A stretch of 64,000 bases of DNA from Desulfarculaceae bacterium (GTDB lineage: Bacteria > Desulfobacterota > Desulfarculia > Desulfarculales > Desulfarculaceae). The stretch's first letter is position 1. Each line of letters starts with the position of its first letter. The notes under the pieces were generated by a model, which saw nothing but the letters and a program-made list of their open reading frames with translations, made no database searches and was not told the DNA's origin. Both the position numbers and the translations under genes were made by a program. Of the stretch, positions 36,946-45,455 are shown in pieces. The stretch spans positions 37,782 through 101,781 of the forward strand of contig JAIPEN010000014.1 in NCBI GenBank assembly GCA_021737145.1, given 5' to 3'.

Positions 36946-38688
36946 TCACATATCGTTAGTGTTCATCTGGGGAATGATGCTGGTGATATTCAGGGGCAAG
37001 GGTTCCTCTTGGCCCACCTCGACCTGGCCATCGCGCACATAGTTGCCCGCCAGCACGCAGGGCTTGGTCTTGCCGGTGAACAGAGCGGCCGGCTGGTCCT
37101 CTTGTTGGTCCATCACGTCGGGCAGTATGGGCTGCATATCCTGGCCCACCTGGCCCACGTATCCGCCCACGCTTTTCTCCAGGCCCAGGATCACGGAGTG
37201 CAACCGCTTTTTCCCGCCCTGGGCGGTGCCATCGGCCGCGCCCGCCTCGATGGGCAGGGTTTGCAAGCGGCTGGTGTAGGGCAGCCCCACGTGCACCTTG
37301 CTGGCCGGGGTAGCCAGGCTTATCTGGCCGCTGGACACCACCTGGCTGGGCTGCACCGAACCGTCGGCCAGGATAGCCACGGTCATGCCTTCCAGGTGCT
37401 CCAGTCCGGTGATGGTGTCGGTCTCGGCCCCGTCATGGGTGATCCCCGAGTCCACATAAAAACAGTCCCTCACGTCGTCGAACTCATAGGATGCCAGGCG
37501 CTCGATGTAGCGCTTGGTTTGGCCGTTGATCTCCCGCTTGACCAAGGCCCATACTTCGTCCCGGTCCGGTCCGGGCTTTACCGCGATGCTTTCCACCTCC
37601 CCCTGGGTGGGGTGCTGGTGCCAGGAAACCACCCCTTCGGGGCGGTAATAGGTCATGCCCACCGCCCCGCCGTTGACCAGGTGGGACCACACCACGCTGT
37701 AGGGTTCCTCGGCATAGTCGAAATCCACAATGCCGCTGGCGGTGATGTGGTCGGCCCGCAGGGAGAGGTTGGTGCCCACCAGCTTTTCATAAGCCGAGTC
37801 ATAGACCAGCTCATAGAGCCGCCTGCCGGTGGGGCTTGCGAACAGCACGTTGTCGCCCGCCTTGCGGCCTTGCGCGGACTTGGAGCCCCGGGAGCCCTGG
37901 GGGTCCACCCGGAAGTTGGTGGGGGTTATGGGGTTCAGGGAGCTGGCCACCCCGCCGGCAATCTCGCCGCCCACGCAGCCGAAGATGAGCCGGTCGTCGG
38001 GCTCCAGCCATAGAACCTTGTTGGCCCGTCGGGCGCTGATGGTGCGAATAAAGGCGTCGCTGTCCCCGGTGCCGGTGGTCATGTCGGTATAGGCGTAGGT
38101 TTTGCTTATGTACAGGCGCAGGGGCTGGTCGGGGCATCCGGCCCAGAAGCTGCGGTCCTCATAGATGGCCACCGCGCCGGGGTAGTTGCCCGCTCCCCAG
38201 TCGCCCGGCGTGGCGGTGAAGGATACCGAGGCCACCGCCCAGTTGGTGTGGCCGCTACGGGCCAACTGAGCCGGAGCCACGTCGTTGTGCGCCAAATACG
38301 CAACGTCCATGTGCTGGAAGTGTTTGAGGGCCGCGAGCTGGGCCTCGCTGTGCGCCCCGGTGATCTCGTAGGGGTTGCCCGGGCTGCCCGGGTCCTCTAT
38401 CTGGCCGTCCTCGTAGAAAAAGCGCACATACCCGTCGCCCACCTCCAGGATATAGGCTTGGTCCTCGCTGAAAACAAAGGGGATCAGCCGTGCCTTTTTG
38501 TCGTGGTGCTTGGCCTCGGCTATGAATTCCCAGCCAGGGCGGCGGGTGACTCCGCCTTGGGGCAAAACGATGAAATTTTGCACCAGGGCGCAACCACTGG
38601 CCCAGAAGTCAAGGTCAGCCCGGCCCCAGAGTTTGGGGGAAATCTCGCCAGCGGAGAAGTGCGCGACTAAAGGGGTTACGCGGGCCAT
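36946..38688 (-). CDS. Tail hub/nozzle protein (tail tubular protein B-like)
   Basis: From the ATG at 38688 (MARVTPLVAHFSAGEISPKLWGRADLDFWASG) the protein is 580 aa. This start is characteristic of podovirus stabilisation/tail hub proteins, as is the following 'NFIVLPQGGVTRRPGWEFIAEAK'. The rest is beta-rich with repeated Gly/Asp turns. It probably closes the tail tube and carries the fibres. It overlaps the end of the adaptor gene by a few nt, as expected for coupled tail genes. Confidence 0.85.
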   Translation of the reverse strand: MARVTPLVAHFSAGEISPKLWGRADLDFWASGCALVQNFIVLPQGGVTRRPGWEFIAEAKHHDKKARLIPFVFSEDQAYILEVGDGYVRFFYEDGQIEDPGSPGNPYEITGAHSEAQLAALKHFQHMDVAYLAHNDVAPAQLARSGHTNWAVASVSFTATPGDWGAGNYPGAVAIYEDRSFWAGCPDQPLRLYISKTYAYTDMTTGTGDSDAFIRTISARRANKVLWLEPDDRLIFGCVGGEIAGGVASSLNPITPTNFRVDPQGSRGSKSAQGRKAGDNVLFASPTGRRLYELVYDSAYEKLVGTNLSLRADHITASGIVDFDYAEEPYSVVWSHLVNGGAVGMTYYRPEGVVSWHQHPTQGEVESIAVKPGPDRDEVWALVKREINGQTKRYIERLASYEFDDVRDCFYVDSGITHDGAETDTITGLEHLEGMTVAILADGSVQPSQVVSSGQISLATPASKVHVGLPYTSRLQTLPIEAGAADGTAQGGKKRLHSVILGLEKSVGGYVGQVGQDMQPILPDVMDQQEDQPAALFTGKTKPCVLAGNYVRDGQVEVGQEEPLPLNITSIIPQMNTNDM

Positions 38689-38689
38689 G

Positions 38690-39268
38690 CTAATTACGCC
38701 TCGTAATCCAGGGGTCCTCGGGAAGCGCCACCGGGGTAGGCTCCGCGTCCTTGAGGATGGCCTCTTCACGGGTGAGCAGGTACGCCTGCCCCATGAGCTC
38801 TTCCGACTTGCGGTTGCCGGTGATCTTGTAGGCGATGAGGTAACCCAGTTTCATGGCCAGGGCCTCGCGGGCCTTGGGGCTCATGGTCATGGGGTCATCG
38901 ATCAATCCGGTGTATTCCAGATGGACCCCATCGCTCACATTACAAAGCAGCTTGCGGCCCTCGATGGAGTAGGCAGTTTCAACGCCCCCCACGTCATTCA
39001 CCCTTACTTCCCGGATGAAGCGGGGGTCGGTGGGCAGGGTGTACTGATAGCTCCAACCGAAGGCGGGGGTGCTGGTGAGCCGGGCCAGGGACTGGCGGCA
39101 TCTGGCCCAAGACCAGTGATGATCCTCCAGTATGGCCTCCAGGGCCTGGTCGAAGTGCTCGGCGCATAGCTTGGCCTCGATGGAACCGGTCTGGTTCCAG
39201 GCCGATATGGGATCAGCCCCGAGCTTGTTCAGGGCCATGTTGCAGATGGAGACCTTGCTGGCGGCCAT
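38690..39268 (-). CDS. Head-tail adaptor (gp11/tail tubular protein A-like)
   Basis: From the ATG at 39268 the protein has 192 aa: ASKVSICNMALNKLGADPI at the start, then LEDHHWSWAR and YQYTLPTDPRFIREVRV. This is the usual signature of T7 gp11/P22 gp4-type adaptors that connect portal and nozzle. The track start at 39316 would add 16 unsupported residues. Confidence 0.85.
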   Translation of the reverse strand: MAASKVSICNMALNKLGADPISAWNQTGSIEAKLCAEHFDQALEAILEDHHWSWARCRQSLARLTSTPAFGWSYQYTLPTDPRFIREVRVNDVGGVETAYSIEGRKLLCNVSDGVHLEYTGLIDDPMTMSPKAREALAMKLGYLIAYKITGNRKSEELMGQAYLLTREEAILKDAEPTPVALPEDPWITRRN

Positions 39269-39326
39269 TGGCTTGCCTCTATCCCGGGGGGCCGGAGCCC
39301 CCCGGGGGTTAATCACGGGTTACAGC

Positions 39327-39851
39327 TCAGCTCAGGGACAGCTCGCCCTTGCCGTCGCTCTCGGGGTCGGGAGCGCCGCCCGCCTTGGCGATGTCGTCGG
39401 CCTTGAGCGCCGCCACCATCTCCTCGACGGTCATGCGGTTGTCGGTGCCGGAGGCAACCAGGCCACGGCTGGATATCTCCGCAGCCAGGGCCTCCTTTCT
39501 CCACTGGTCATAAGGTGGAGGCGTGGGGCCGGCAGGCGTAGCCTGGGAGACCCCATACTGCCGGCGACGCCAGGCGTCGTCGGTTTTCAGGGCCTCCACC
39601 AGGTCCTTTTTGGCGGCCTGCCCCACCTCATTGCGTTTGATGGTAAGCTCCCGACTGGTGGCCAGCAGGTCCAGGTCCCGGAGGTCCATATCCTCATAGG
39701 ACTTGCCCAACTTGTCCTCCAGGGGGGTGAAATGCTTGGGCACCTTTAAATCGGCGGGAAACCAAAAGGTCTGGCCCAGATCGTCCCTGTAGTAGCGCCG
39801 CCCGTTAAAGGTGCACATGGTGTTAAGGATGAAGCCTTTATTCTCTGCCAA
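39327..39851 (-). CDS. Hypothetical virion-region protein with exceptional ribosome site
   Basis: The 174-aa product has no recognised family. The N-terminal part (GFILNTMCTFNGRRYYRDDLGQTFWFPADLKVPKHF) may be a small beta domain. The C-terminal part (EALAAEISSRGLVASGTDNRMTVEEMVAALKADD) looks like a SAP/LEM-type helix pair. The start is TTG, directly preceded by AGGAGGTGATCC, which is complementary to the full 16S rRNA tail. It lies between the cement and adaptor genes, as in BPP-1-like phages. Confidence 0.75.
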   Translation of the reverse strand: MAENKGFILNTMCTFNGRRYYRDDLGQTFWFPADLKVPKHFTPLEDKLGKSYEDMDLRDLDLLATSRELTIKRNEVGQAAKKDLVEALKTDDAWRRRQYGVSQATPAGPTPPPYDQWRKEALAAEISSRGLVASGTDNRMTVEEMVAALKADDIAKAGGAPDPESDGKGELSLS

Positions 39852-39876
39852 GGATCACCTCCTGTCCGGCTCCGGA

Positions 39877-40326
39877 CTAATGGCCGTAAGCCTTCAAGGC
39901 CTCGGCCACCTCGGCCCCGTTGGTCTGGTCGCTGATAACCCCCACCAGGATGATCTTTCCGGCGGTCATGGGGCCGGTGGCCACGGTGAAGTAGCCGCGC
40001 AGGTAATCCTTGAGCAGCCGGCCAGGGATTCGGCCAAAGGGAATCTTGTACCCCTTGACCAGGGTGGCCTTGGGGATCACCGCGCTGGAGCGGATCACCG
40101 CCTTGGTGCCGAAGCCCTCGGCGTCGTCGGTCTCCAGGTCGACCTTGAGGGTGGCCGCGCCAGCGGCGGTGAAGGTTTCGGTTACTTCGCCCACGATCTG
40201 GATCAGCTCATCGTCGCCGATCTCCATACCGTCCAGCTTGCGCACATTGGTGGTGGCGGCGCTGGCGGTGACCGCCTGTTCCGGATTCCTGGCGGTTCCG
40301 GTGAGGATAAAATTTTTGTCGAGCAT
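39877..40326 (-). CDS. Capsid cement protein, Bbp16-like
   Basis: The 149-aa product starts MLDKNFILTGTARNPEQAVTASAAT and continues with the alternating hydrophobic strands (IVGEVTETFTAAGAATLKVDLET) of Bbp16-family decoration proteins. These stabilise the BPP-1 capsid. It follows the major capsid gene, as in BPP-1. No catalytic residues are expected. Confidence 0.8.
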   Translation of the reverse strand: MLDKNFILTGTARNPEQAVTASAATTNVRKLDGMEIGDDELIQIVGEVTETFTAAGAATLKVDLETDDAEGFGTKAVIRSSAVIPKATLVKGYKIPFGRIPGRLLKDYLRGYFTVATGPMTAGKIILVGVISDQTNGAEVAEALKAYGH

Positions 40327-40401
40327 TTCTTTCTCCTTGCGAGACCCCGCCCCCGCTTAGGGGCGGGGCGTGTTATCAGCTAGGGCAGATCGTCACCCCC
40401 G

Positions 40402-41391
40402 CTAAGGAGCGGCGGTCAGTTCGGCCTCGGTCTTGAGGATGGCGTCGCAGATGCGCACCGGGTAGCCGTGCAGGTGCACCACCTTCTTTCCGCCCTCCGC
40501 CGCTTGGTCCAGCGTGAGGGCCGCGTTGGACTTGTCCAGGGCCGCCTGGTGCATCTGCGCGGCCATGGCGCGATTGACGTACCAAACCGCCTTGCCACGA
40601 TCCGGATTGTCCATGGTGTAAAGGGCCGTCACGGTGTGCTTGTAGTCGAAGATATTGACCGCTCCGGCGGTCTCGATGTTGCAGATGCGGACCACCTGCC
40701 GCCAGTCCTCCAGGGTGATTCCACCGTCCCATTTGAAGCGCTTGCGGTAGCCCTCGAAGGTGCCGCCATTGACGGTATCCACGATCTCCACTTCCTTGGG
40801 CTCGGTCTGGACCAAACCGGCCTTGGTGCCCTTGGGAAAGATTCCATACAGGGAATCCGGCCCCCAGCAGACGAACCAGATGCTGGTCAGGTCGTTGCCG
40901 TCGCCGCCGGCGTCGATCACGTTGGGCGAATCCTTGAAGGGGAAGCGTTTGGCCAGGCCGTCGAAGCCCTTGGGGTGGGTGGAACGGTCGCCATAGTAGA
41001 TGTGGTCCACCATGTCGTTGGTGATGGAGGTGATGTAGCCACGGGAACGGCGCAGGAAGAATTCCGGCTTCATTCCGTTGAGCTCGGCCAACTCCTTGTC
41101 CACCTCCATGACGTTATGGAACTTGCCCATTTTGTCGGTGACTTGGATCAGGTTGCCCTTGCTGGACATCACACCCTCGTACAGGGCGCGCAGCACGGTG
41201 GTGGGCAGGCCGGTCTCGATGAGAATCTTGTTTCCGTCGACCATGTTGGACTCGATCCACATGATGTCATCGATGATCGGGTTAAGCCGTTCCATCATGC
41301 GAACGATAGGCAGCAGGGTTTTGCCGTCCGGGCCCAGATAGTCCATTACCCAGTCGCGCAGGGTGTAACATCCGTCTTCCAGGGTTGCCAT
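40402..41391 (-). CDS. Major capsid protein (HK97-fold, BPP-1-like)
   Basis: The 329-aa protein starts MATLEDGCYTLRDWVMDYLGPDGKTLLPIVRMM and contains RSRGYITSITNDMVDHIYYGD and WFVCWGPDSLYGIFPKG, features of the podovirus GP7-type capsid proteins related to BPP-1. There is no N-terminal delta domain, consistent with a separate scaffold gene directly upstream. Capsid identity is supported by position between scaffold and cement genes. Confidence 0.88.
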   Translation of the reverse strand: MATLEDGCYTLRDWVMDYLGPDGKTLLPIVRMMERLNPIIDDIMWIESNMVDGNKILIETGLPTTVLRALYEGVMSSKGNLIQVTDKMGKFHNVMEVDKELAELNGMKPEFFLRRSRGYITSITNDMVDHIYYGDRSTHPKGFDGLAKRFPFKDSPNVIDAGGDGNDLTSIWFVCWGPDSLYGIFPKGTKAGLVQTEPKEVEIVDTVNGGTFEGYRKRFKWDGGITLEDWRQVVRICNIETAGAVNIFDYKHTVTALYTMDNPDRGKAVWYVNRAMAAQMHQAALDKSNAALTLDQAAEGGKKVVHLHGYPVRICDAILKTEAELTAAP

Positions 41392-41419
41392 TTGGGATCT
41401 CCTTGTTTAAGGTTTGCGT

Positions 41420-42022
41420 TTACTTTTTGCCGAGGTTGTCGAAGCCCATGGCCTGGCTTGCGGACAGCTCCTTATCGCCGCCTCCGCCCCCGCCTTCCTC
41501 GAACGCATCCTCGGAAAACAGGCTATGGGCCCCATGCAGGGCGCGGACCACGGTGGGGTCGTTTCCGAGCCCCGCCTTTTCCAGGGCCTCGGTCAGGCCC
41601 AGCTTGGTGGCCACCTTGTTGGCCATGGCCAGGTTGGCGTCGAAGTCGTTGGCCCAGTCCTTCTTGAGCTTGGCCGCCGCCGCCTCCCTGGCCTCCTTGG
41701 CCTTGGTCTTGTGTTGCTCGGTCAGGCCGCCCAGGTAGCCGTTGGCCCATTTCTCGACCTTGGCAAAGCGCTCCTGATCCAGGCCCAGCTCCTTGGCTAT
41801 CTCGCCAAAGGCGCTGATCACCGGCAGGGGCTCTTCCTGGCCCTCGGCCAAGCTGAACTCGTATGCCTCCGGCACCTCGGGGGGCTTGCTGGCCTCGGCC
41901 AGTTGGCCGTGCAGCTCCAAGGTCTTGGCCGCCAGGCCGCCGGCATCCTCAATGCCGGAAAAGACCTCGTGGCCTTGGATGTCCTCGGGTAGGGTTTCGA
42001 TGAAAGTTGGTTCGTCGCTCAT
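41420..42022 (-). CDS. Scaffolding protein
   Basis: The 200-aa product is acidic and helical (AKTLELHGQLAEASKPPEVPEAYEF, EQHKTKAKEAREAAAAKLKKDWANDF), with a flexible Gly-rich stretch near the C-terminus (EEGGGGGGDKELSASQAMGF). These are typical of head scaffolds that leave before DNA packaging. Its place upstream of the capsid gene agrees. Confidence 0.8.
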   Translation of the reverse strand: MSDEPTFIETLPEDIQGHEVFSGIEDAGGLAAKTLELHGQLAEASKPPEVPEAYEFSLAEGQEEPLPVISAFGEIAKELGLDQERFAKVEKWANGYLGGLTEQHKTKAKEAREAAAAKLKKDWANDFDANLAMANKVATKLGLTEALEKAGLGNDPTVVRALHGAHSLFSEDAFEEGGGGGGDKELSASQAMGFDNLGKK

Positions 42023-42091
42023 GGTTCTTGTCTCCCCGGCCGGGTTTCGGTTTGGTTTTTTCCCTTTCCGGCCTTTGCTCTTGGTTTGTGG

Positions 42092-42145
42092 CCAAAGAAA
42101 AAGAGCCCCCGCCGCCCGTTAACGGCCAGGGACTCTTTTCTTTGG
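42092..42145 (-). terminator. Terminator between Bbp19-like and scaffold genes
   Basis: A long hairpin with arms CCAAAGAAAA-GAG / CTC-TTTTTCTTTGG and a T-rich 3' side on the minus strand. It lies in the 170-nt gap between two virion genes and may attenuate transcription so that capsid and scaffold are expressed differently from the portal. Confidence 0.65.
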
Positions 42146-42192
42146 CGTTGCCCCCGGTGATCAGCCGGGGTATCTGCATCTATGTTCAGCGC

Positions 42193-42534
42193 CTACTTAT
42201 CGGGCGCGGGGTCTCCATCCTCCTTGTAGTTGCGCAGGGCATCGGTAACAACGTCGGCGCATATCGCAGGCGAAGCCATGGCTAGCATTGCCAGCAGATG
42301 CAGACCCATCTGGCGCTCGCCTTCCAGAAAGTTGGTCCAGGCATTGCCGGTCATGGAGCTTTGGAAAACATGGGCCCGGTCCAGCAGGTGCTGTAATACG
42401 CGCTTCCCCGATGGATTGCTGGCCACGTTCTCCACGTCGATGACCAACTGCCTGAGCTTTTTCGCATCAAGCTCATTGAGGCGATCGAACTCCGCCGCCT
42501 CGTCAAGCAGGTTGGTGGCGTATGGGTTGTTCAC
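42193..42534 (-). CDS. Bbp19-like virion protein
   Basis: From the GTG at 42534 (overlapping the upstream stop) the protein is 113 aa. The core GKRVLQHLLDRAHVFQSSMTGNAWTNFLEGERQMGLHLLAML matches the pattern of Bbp19-family proteins of BPP-1-like phages (FxxSxTGN and GxRxxGLxLL). Function in the particle is not established. The track start at 42612 lies inside the preceding gene. Confidence 0.8.
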   Translation of the reverse strand: MNNPYATNLLDEAAEFDRLNELDAKKLRQLVIDVENVASNPSGKRVLQHLLDRAHVFQSSMTGNAWTNFLEGERQMGLHLLAMLAMASPAICADVVTDALRNYKEDGDPAPDK

Positions 42535-42890
42535 GGCAGCCTCTGGCAGATCGTGAGGGTGGCGGTGCCGCTGGTGTAGTCGCCGCTCTTGATGCCCAGG
42601 CGCACCTTGCACCCGCTGCCCGCCTGGCCCACCCCTTCAAAGTTGGCGGTGTATTCGGCCACGTCGTACCAGGTGGTTCCCCCATCCCAACTGCGTTGCA
42701 GGGTCACGGTGCCCACCCAGGTACCGGACACGGATATGTCGTAATAGCCAGGCCAAATATCGCGGGCGGAGCCAAAGGTGTCCTCGGCCCCGGCGCTTCC
42801 CGTGATGCAGTCGCCAGCGGCCATGGCCGGGGCAAGGCCCAATCCCAACACCAGGGCCAAGGTTAGAACCAGGGTTAATAGCTTCTTCAT
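42531..42890 (-). CDS. Secreted beta-domain protein encoded among head genes
   Basis: The 119-aa product has a textbook signal peptide (MKKLLTLVLTLALVLGLGLAPAMA) and a small beta domain (TWVGTVTLQRSWDGGTTWYDVAEYTANFEG, then GIKSGDYTSGTATLTI), like decoration or tail-tip domains. Two Cys in the mature part could form a disulphide in the periplasm. A secreted protein between portal and scaffold genes is unusual. A good ribosome site (AGGAGG) precedes the ATG. Confidence 0.75.
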   Translation of the reverse strand: MKKLLTLVLTLALVLGLGLAPAMAAGDCITGSAGAEDTFGSARDIWPGYYDISVSGTWVGTVTLQRSWDGGTTWYDVAEYTANFEGVGQAGSGCKVRLGIKSGDYTSGTATLTICQRLP

Positions 42891-42899
42891 CGCCGCCTC

Positions 42900-44582
42900 C
42901 TATTCGTTGCCCATGGCCCCGGCCAAATCGGTGAGCGCGTTCTTGCCCTCCGTATCGGCCCGGGAAAGTTCTCTAGCCGCCTGCACCGCTGCCAGGGCCT
43001 GCTCTTGCTTCATGCGCTCCTGCTGTTCCTGGGCCCGGGACTGGCGGATTTGCTGGACTGTTTCGGGGGTGCGCACCAGTTCGGCGGGCACATCCAGAAC
43101 GTTGCCCTTTTTGCGTACCCACACGTCCAGGTCGATGTTGTCGGCCACCTCTGGCACCTGCTGGGCCGCGTTCAGGGTGGTGGATACTATCTGATCCATG
43201 GAGGAAACCCCGGCCATCTTCTGGGCTCGCACCAGCTCCCCGGTGTACTCGATCTCCAGCACGCCCCCGGCCCGCATCACCTCCGGCGGGATCGGCGGCA
43301 TGGCCCCGGCGTCCATCATGTTGTCCAGGTGCCTTTGGGCCCCCGGGTCCAGCATGTCCACTTTCACCCGGTCTACCAGGGGGCCCAGAAGCAGGGCCTT
43401 TTCCTGGTCGCGCTTTAGAATTTCGGTGGCCGTGGCGTTGGCGTTCTGGAGCAAGAATATGAACAGGTCATTAAAGAACCGCTTGGCCACCTGGGCGCGC
43501 AGGTCCTTGATGGCGTTCCACAGGGTAACCATGTCCGGCGTCACGTCGTAGATGGCTCGCACCCCGGACGCCTTGTCCGTCTTGCCGAAGCTGACCCCGC
43601 CGGGCAGCAGGCGCAGCTTCCCCTTGAAAGTTTCGTCGGCCACAACCGGCGGGTCTATGCTCTTGTGGGTCCCCTTGATGCCCGCCTTGCCGTACTCGAA
43701 CAGGGTCTTGACGTCCGGCAGCACCGCCTGGCCCGGACCGCGCCCATAGTCCTCATCGCCGATCAAGTAGTAAGTGCCCACCTGATAAGGGAAGGAGTTG
43801 AAGCCCGAGCGCCGAAGCACCCTGTCGTTGTTTATGGGCTCGTAGTGCACCGACTCCCAGGGCATGCTCTGGTTGTCGGCCTTGTCCGGGTCGAACTTCT
43901 GGTTTGGCTGCACCAAGTGAACCACTTGGTGCTTGTCAAAGGGGTTGCCGCTGGAGTTAAAGCAGTTCTGCACCGCCTGGCTCAGCTCTTGTTCACCGAA
44001 GCGGTCGCGCATGGCCCGGGCGGTCATGCGCATGGAACGATACAGGGTGTCCACGTCGCCCTGGTAATTGCGGCTTATCCAGTAGCGCCCGGCGGTGATG
44101 TGCGTCCAAAGGGTGATGCGCTTGGGGTCTCTGGTCCCCATGGAGCAATAGGTGCCAAAGCCCAAATCCTCCATAAAGTTGGCGAACATCACGTTATAGA
44201 AACCGCCCTGGGGCAGGGTGCGCAAAAACCGATCGGTCAGGTCATCCAGGAAGCGGCGCACCGGGCCCCAGGCCGATAGGTCCGGGTCCGGCATGGTCAG
44301 CTTTAGCCACTTCTGGGCGGGCGGGGTGATCCCAGCCCGCAGACCGGCCGCGCCTATCTCTATGGCCCGGGCGGGCTCGCCGTCGTAGATGACCGCGTGC
44401 TTCTTTTCGCCCTCTTGCCTTTTCTCGCCGTCCTCGGAAAAATCCCCCCACCCCGGCAGGATGTACTCGGACACCTCCTTGCCGTGGGCGTTGTAAGCGG
44501 ACCGGTCCAGGTTGAGATGGCCCCGGTGCTGCTCGTAGAGCTTTACCTCACTCTTGCCATCTATTTGGCGCGCCGCTGGCAT
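42900..44582 (-). CDS. Portal (head-tail connector) protein
   Basis: The 560-aa protein matches podovirus head-tail connectors: LRAGITPPAQKWLKLTM, FYNVMFANFMEDLGFGTYCSM and YYLIGDEDYGRGPGQAVLPDVKTL. The last is a conserved element of the T7/BPP-1 portal family. The C-terminus is a long Gln/Ala/Glu helix (RAQEQQERMKQEQALAAVQAAREL), as expected for a barrel. It forms the dodecameric DNA entry ring. It starts directly after the stop of the upstream coiled-coil gene. Confidence 0.92.
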   Translation of the reverse strand: MPAARQIDGKSEVKLYEQHRGHLNLDRSAYNAHGKEVSEYILPGWGDFSEDGEKRQEGEKKHAVIYDGEPARAIEIGAAGLRAGITPPAQKWLKLTMPDPDLSAWGPVRRFLDDLTDRFLRTLPQGGFYNVMFANFMEDLGFGTYCSMGTRDPKRITLWTHITAGRYWISRNYQGDVDTLYRSMRMTARAMRDRFGEQELSQAVQNCFNSSGNPFDKHQVVHLVQPNQKFDPDKADNQSMPWESVHYEPINNDRVLRRSGFNSFPYQVGTYYLIGDEDYGRGPGQAVLPDVKTLFEYGKAGIKGTHKSIDPPVVADETFKGKLRLLPGGVSFGKTDKASGVRAIYDVTPDMVTLWNAIKDLRAQVAKRFFNDLFIFLLQNANATATEILKRDQEKALLLGPLVDRVKVDMLDPGAQRHLDNMMDAGAMPPIPPEVMRAGGVLEIEYTGELVRAQKMAGVSSMDQIVSTTLNAAQQVPEVADNIDLDVWVRKKGNVLDVPAELVRTPETVQQIRQSRAQEQQERMKQEQALAAVQAARELSRADTEGKNALTDLAGAMGNE

Positions 44583-44963
44583 CTAGGCCTCCGCCCTGGG
44601 CCGCAATAGGCTGGGGGTGGAGGGGTCGCCCCTTCCTCCGGTTAGTAAGGTCATGGGCCCCGCCGCCGCCATCTCCAGGCGCTTCTTTTTGGCCGCTTCT
44701 TCCTCGGCGGCCTCGGCGGTGGCCTTTTCTTTTTCCTCGGCCAGGGCCTGGCGTTGCTGCTCGGCCATCTCCAACTGGGCCATCAGCATTTCCTCTTGGA
44801 TGCGCGCCTGTTCGGCCAGAATCTCCGCCTGCCGCTGCCCCGCCTCGTTCACCGAGGATATAAGGCTGTCGTAGTCGGGAGCCTCCACCTCTGGCGGATC
44901 GGGAAACATGTCACGGACTGGTTCGCTTATCGTGTCGAACGCATCGTCGATTAAGCCGCACAT
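44583..44963 (-). CDS. Coiled-coil virion-region protein
   Basis: The 126-aa product has a short N-terminal part (CGLIDDAFDTISEPVRDMFPDPPEVE) followed by a ~70-residue coiled coil (EAGQRQAEILAEQARIQEEMLMAQLEMAEQQRQALAEEKEKA). Similar small proteins stand before the portal gene in podovirus genomes. The ribosome site AAGGAG is clear. Function unknown. Confidence 0.75.
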   Translation of the reverse strand: MCGLIDDAFDTISEPVRDMFPDPPEVEAPDYDSLISSVNEAGQRQAEILAEQARIQEEMLMAQLEMAEQQRQALAEEKEKATAEAAEEEAAKKKRLEMAAAGPMTLLTGGRGDPSTPSLLRPRAEA

Positions 44964-44967
44964 AGGA

Positions 44968-45447
44968 TCAGCTCCTTACCCCACGGCCCCAGAACTGGAC
45001 GTACTCGATCCAATCTTCGGCCTGAGTGCCATAAGCCTGCTTCAACGACTCCGGCCTGAACCCCAGGGCCCGCATAAAGGCGTGCTCCGACTCGCCAGCC
45101 GCAGCCTGGATCATGGCGTCCATGCGGTGCAGGCCGTGCTTGGCCGCCCAGCCCTGGATGATCTCGTGGCACGCCTTGGTGATCCCGCCCCGATAGGGCT
45201 CCATCACGCCGCCCGTGCCGCCCAGAGAAAAGGTCTCGGCCCGGCCCGGCCAGTGGTTGCGGATGCCGGCCAGGTAAAAGGCGCGTCCGGTTTCCACGTC
45301 CACACCGGCCATGCCCTCTCCCAGGCTGGACACGGTAAGGAAGTGCGTAACCAATCCCTCGGCCCGCTCTTCGTCGAACTCGGGGAACTGATCCTCGATG
45401 ATCTGCACGATGTGCTCGGCCTTTAGCTCTTCAACCCTGAAATTCAT
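44968..45447 (-). CDS. GNAT-like phage protein (T7 gp13/DUF2833-type)
   Basis: From the ATG at 45447, after GAGGG, the protein has 159 aa. The N-terminus FRVEELKAEHIVQIIEDQ, the central GIRNHWPGRAETFSLGGTGGVMEPYRGG and the end FMRALGFRPESLKQAYGT follow a GNAT acetyltransferase fold outline. The same fold is proposed for T7 gp13 and related internal-core or early virion proteins. The acetyl-CoA loop is degenerate, so catalysis is doubtful. Confidence 0.65.
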   Translation of the reverse strand: MNFRVEELKAEHIVQIIEDQFPEFDEERAEGLVTHFLTVSSLGEGMAGVDVETGRAFYLAGIRNHWPGRAETFSLGGTGGVMEPYRGGITKACHEIIQGWAAKHGLHRMDAMIQAAAGESEHAFMRALGFRPESLKQAYGTQAEDWIEYVQFWGRGVRS

Positions 45448-45455
45448 TGCATCCC

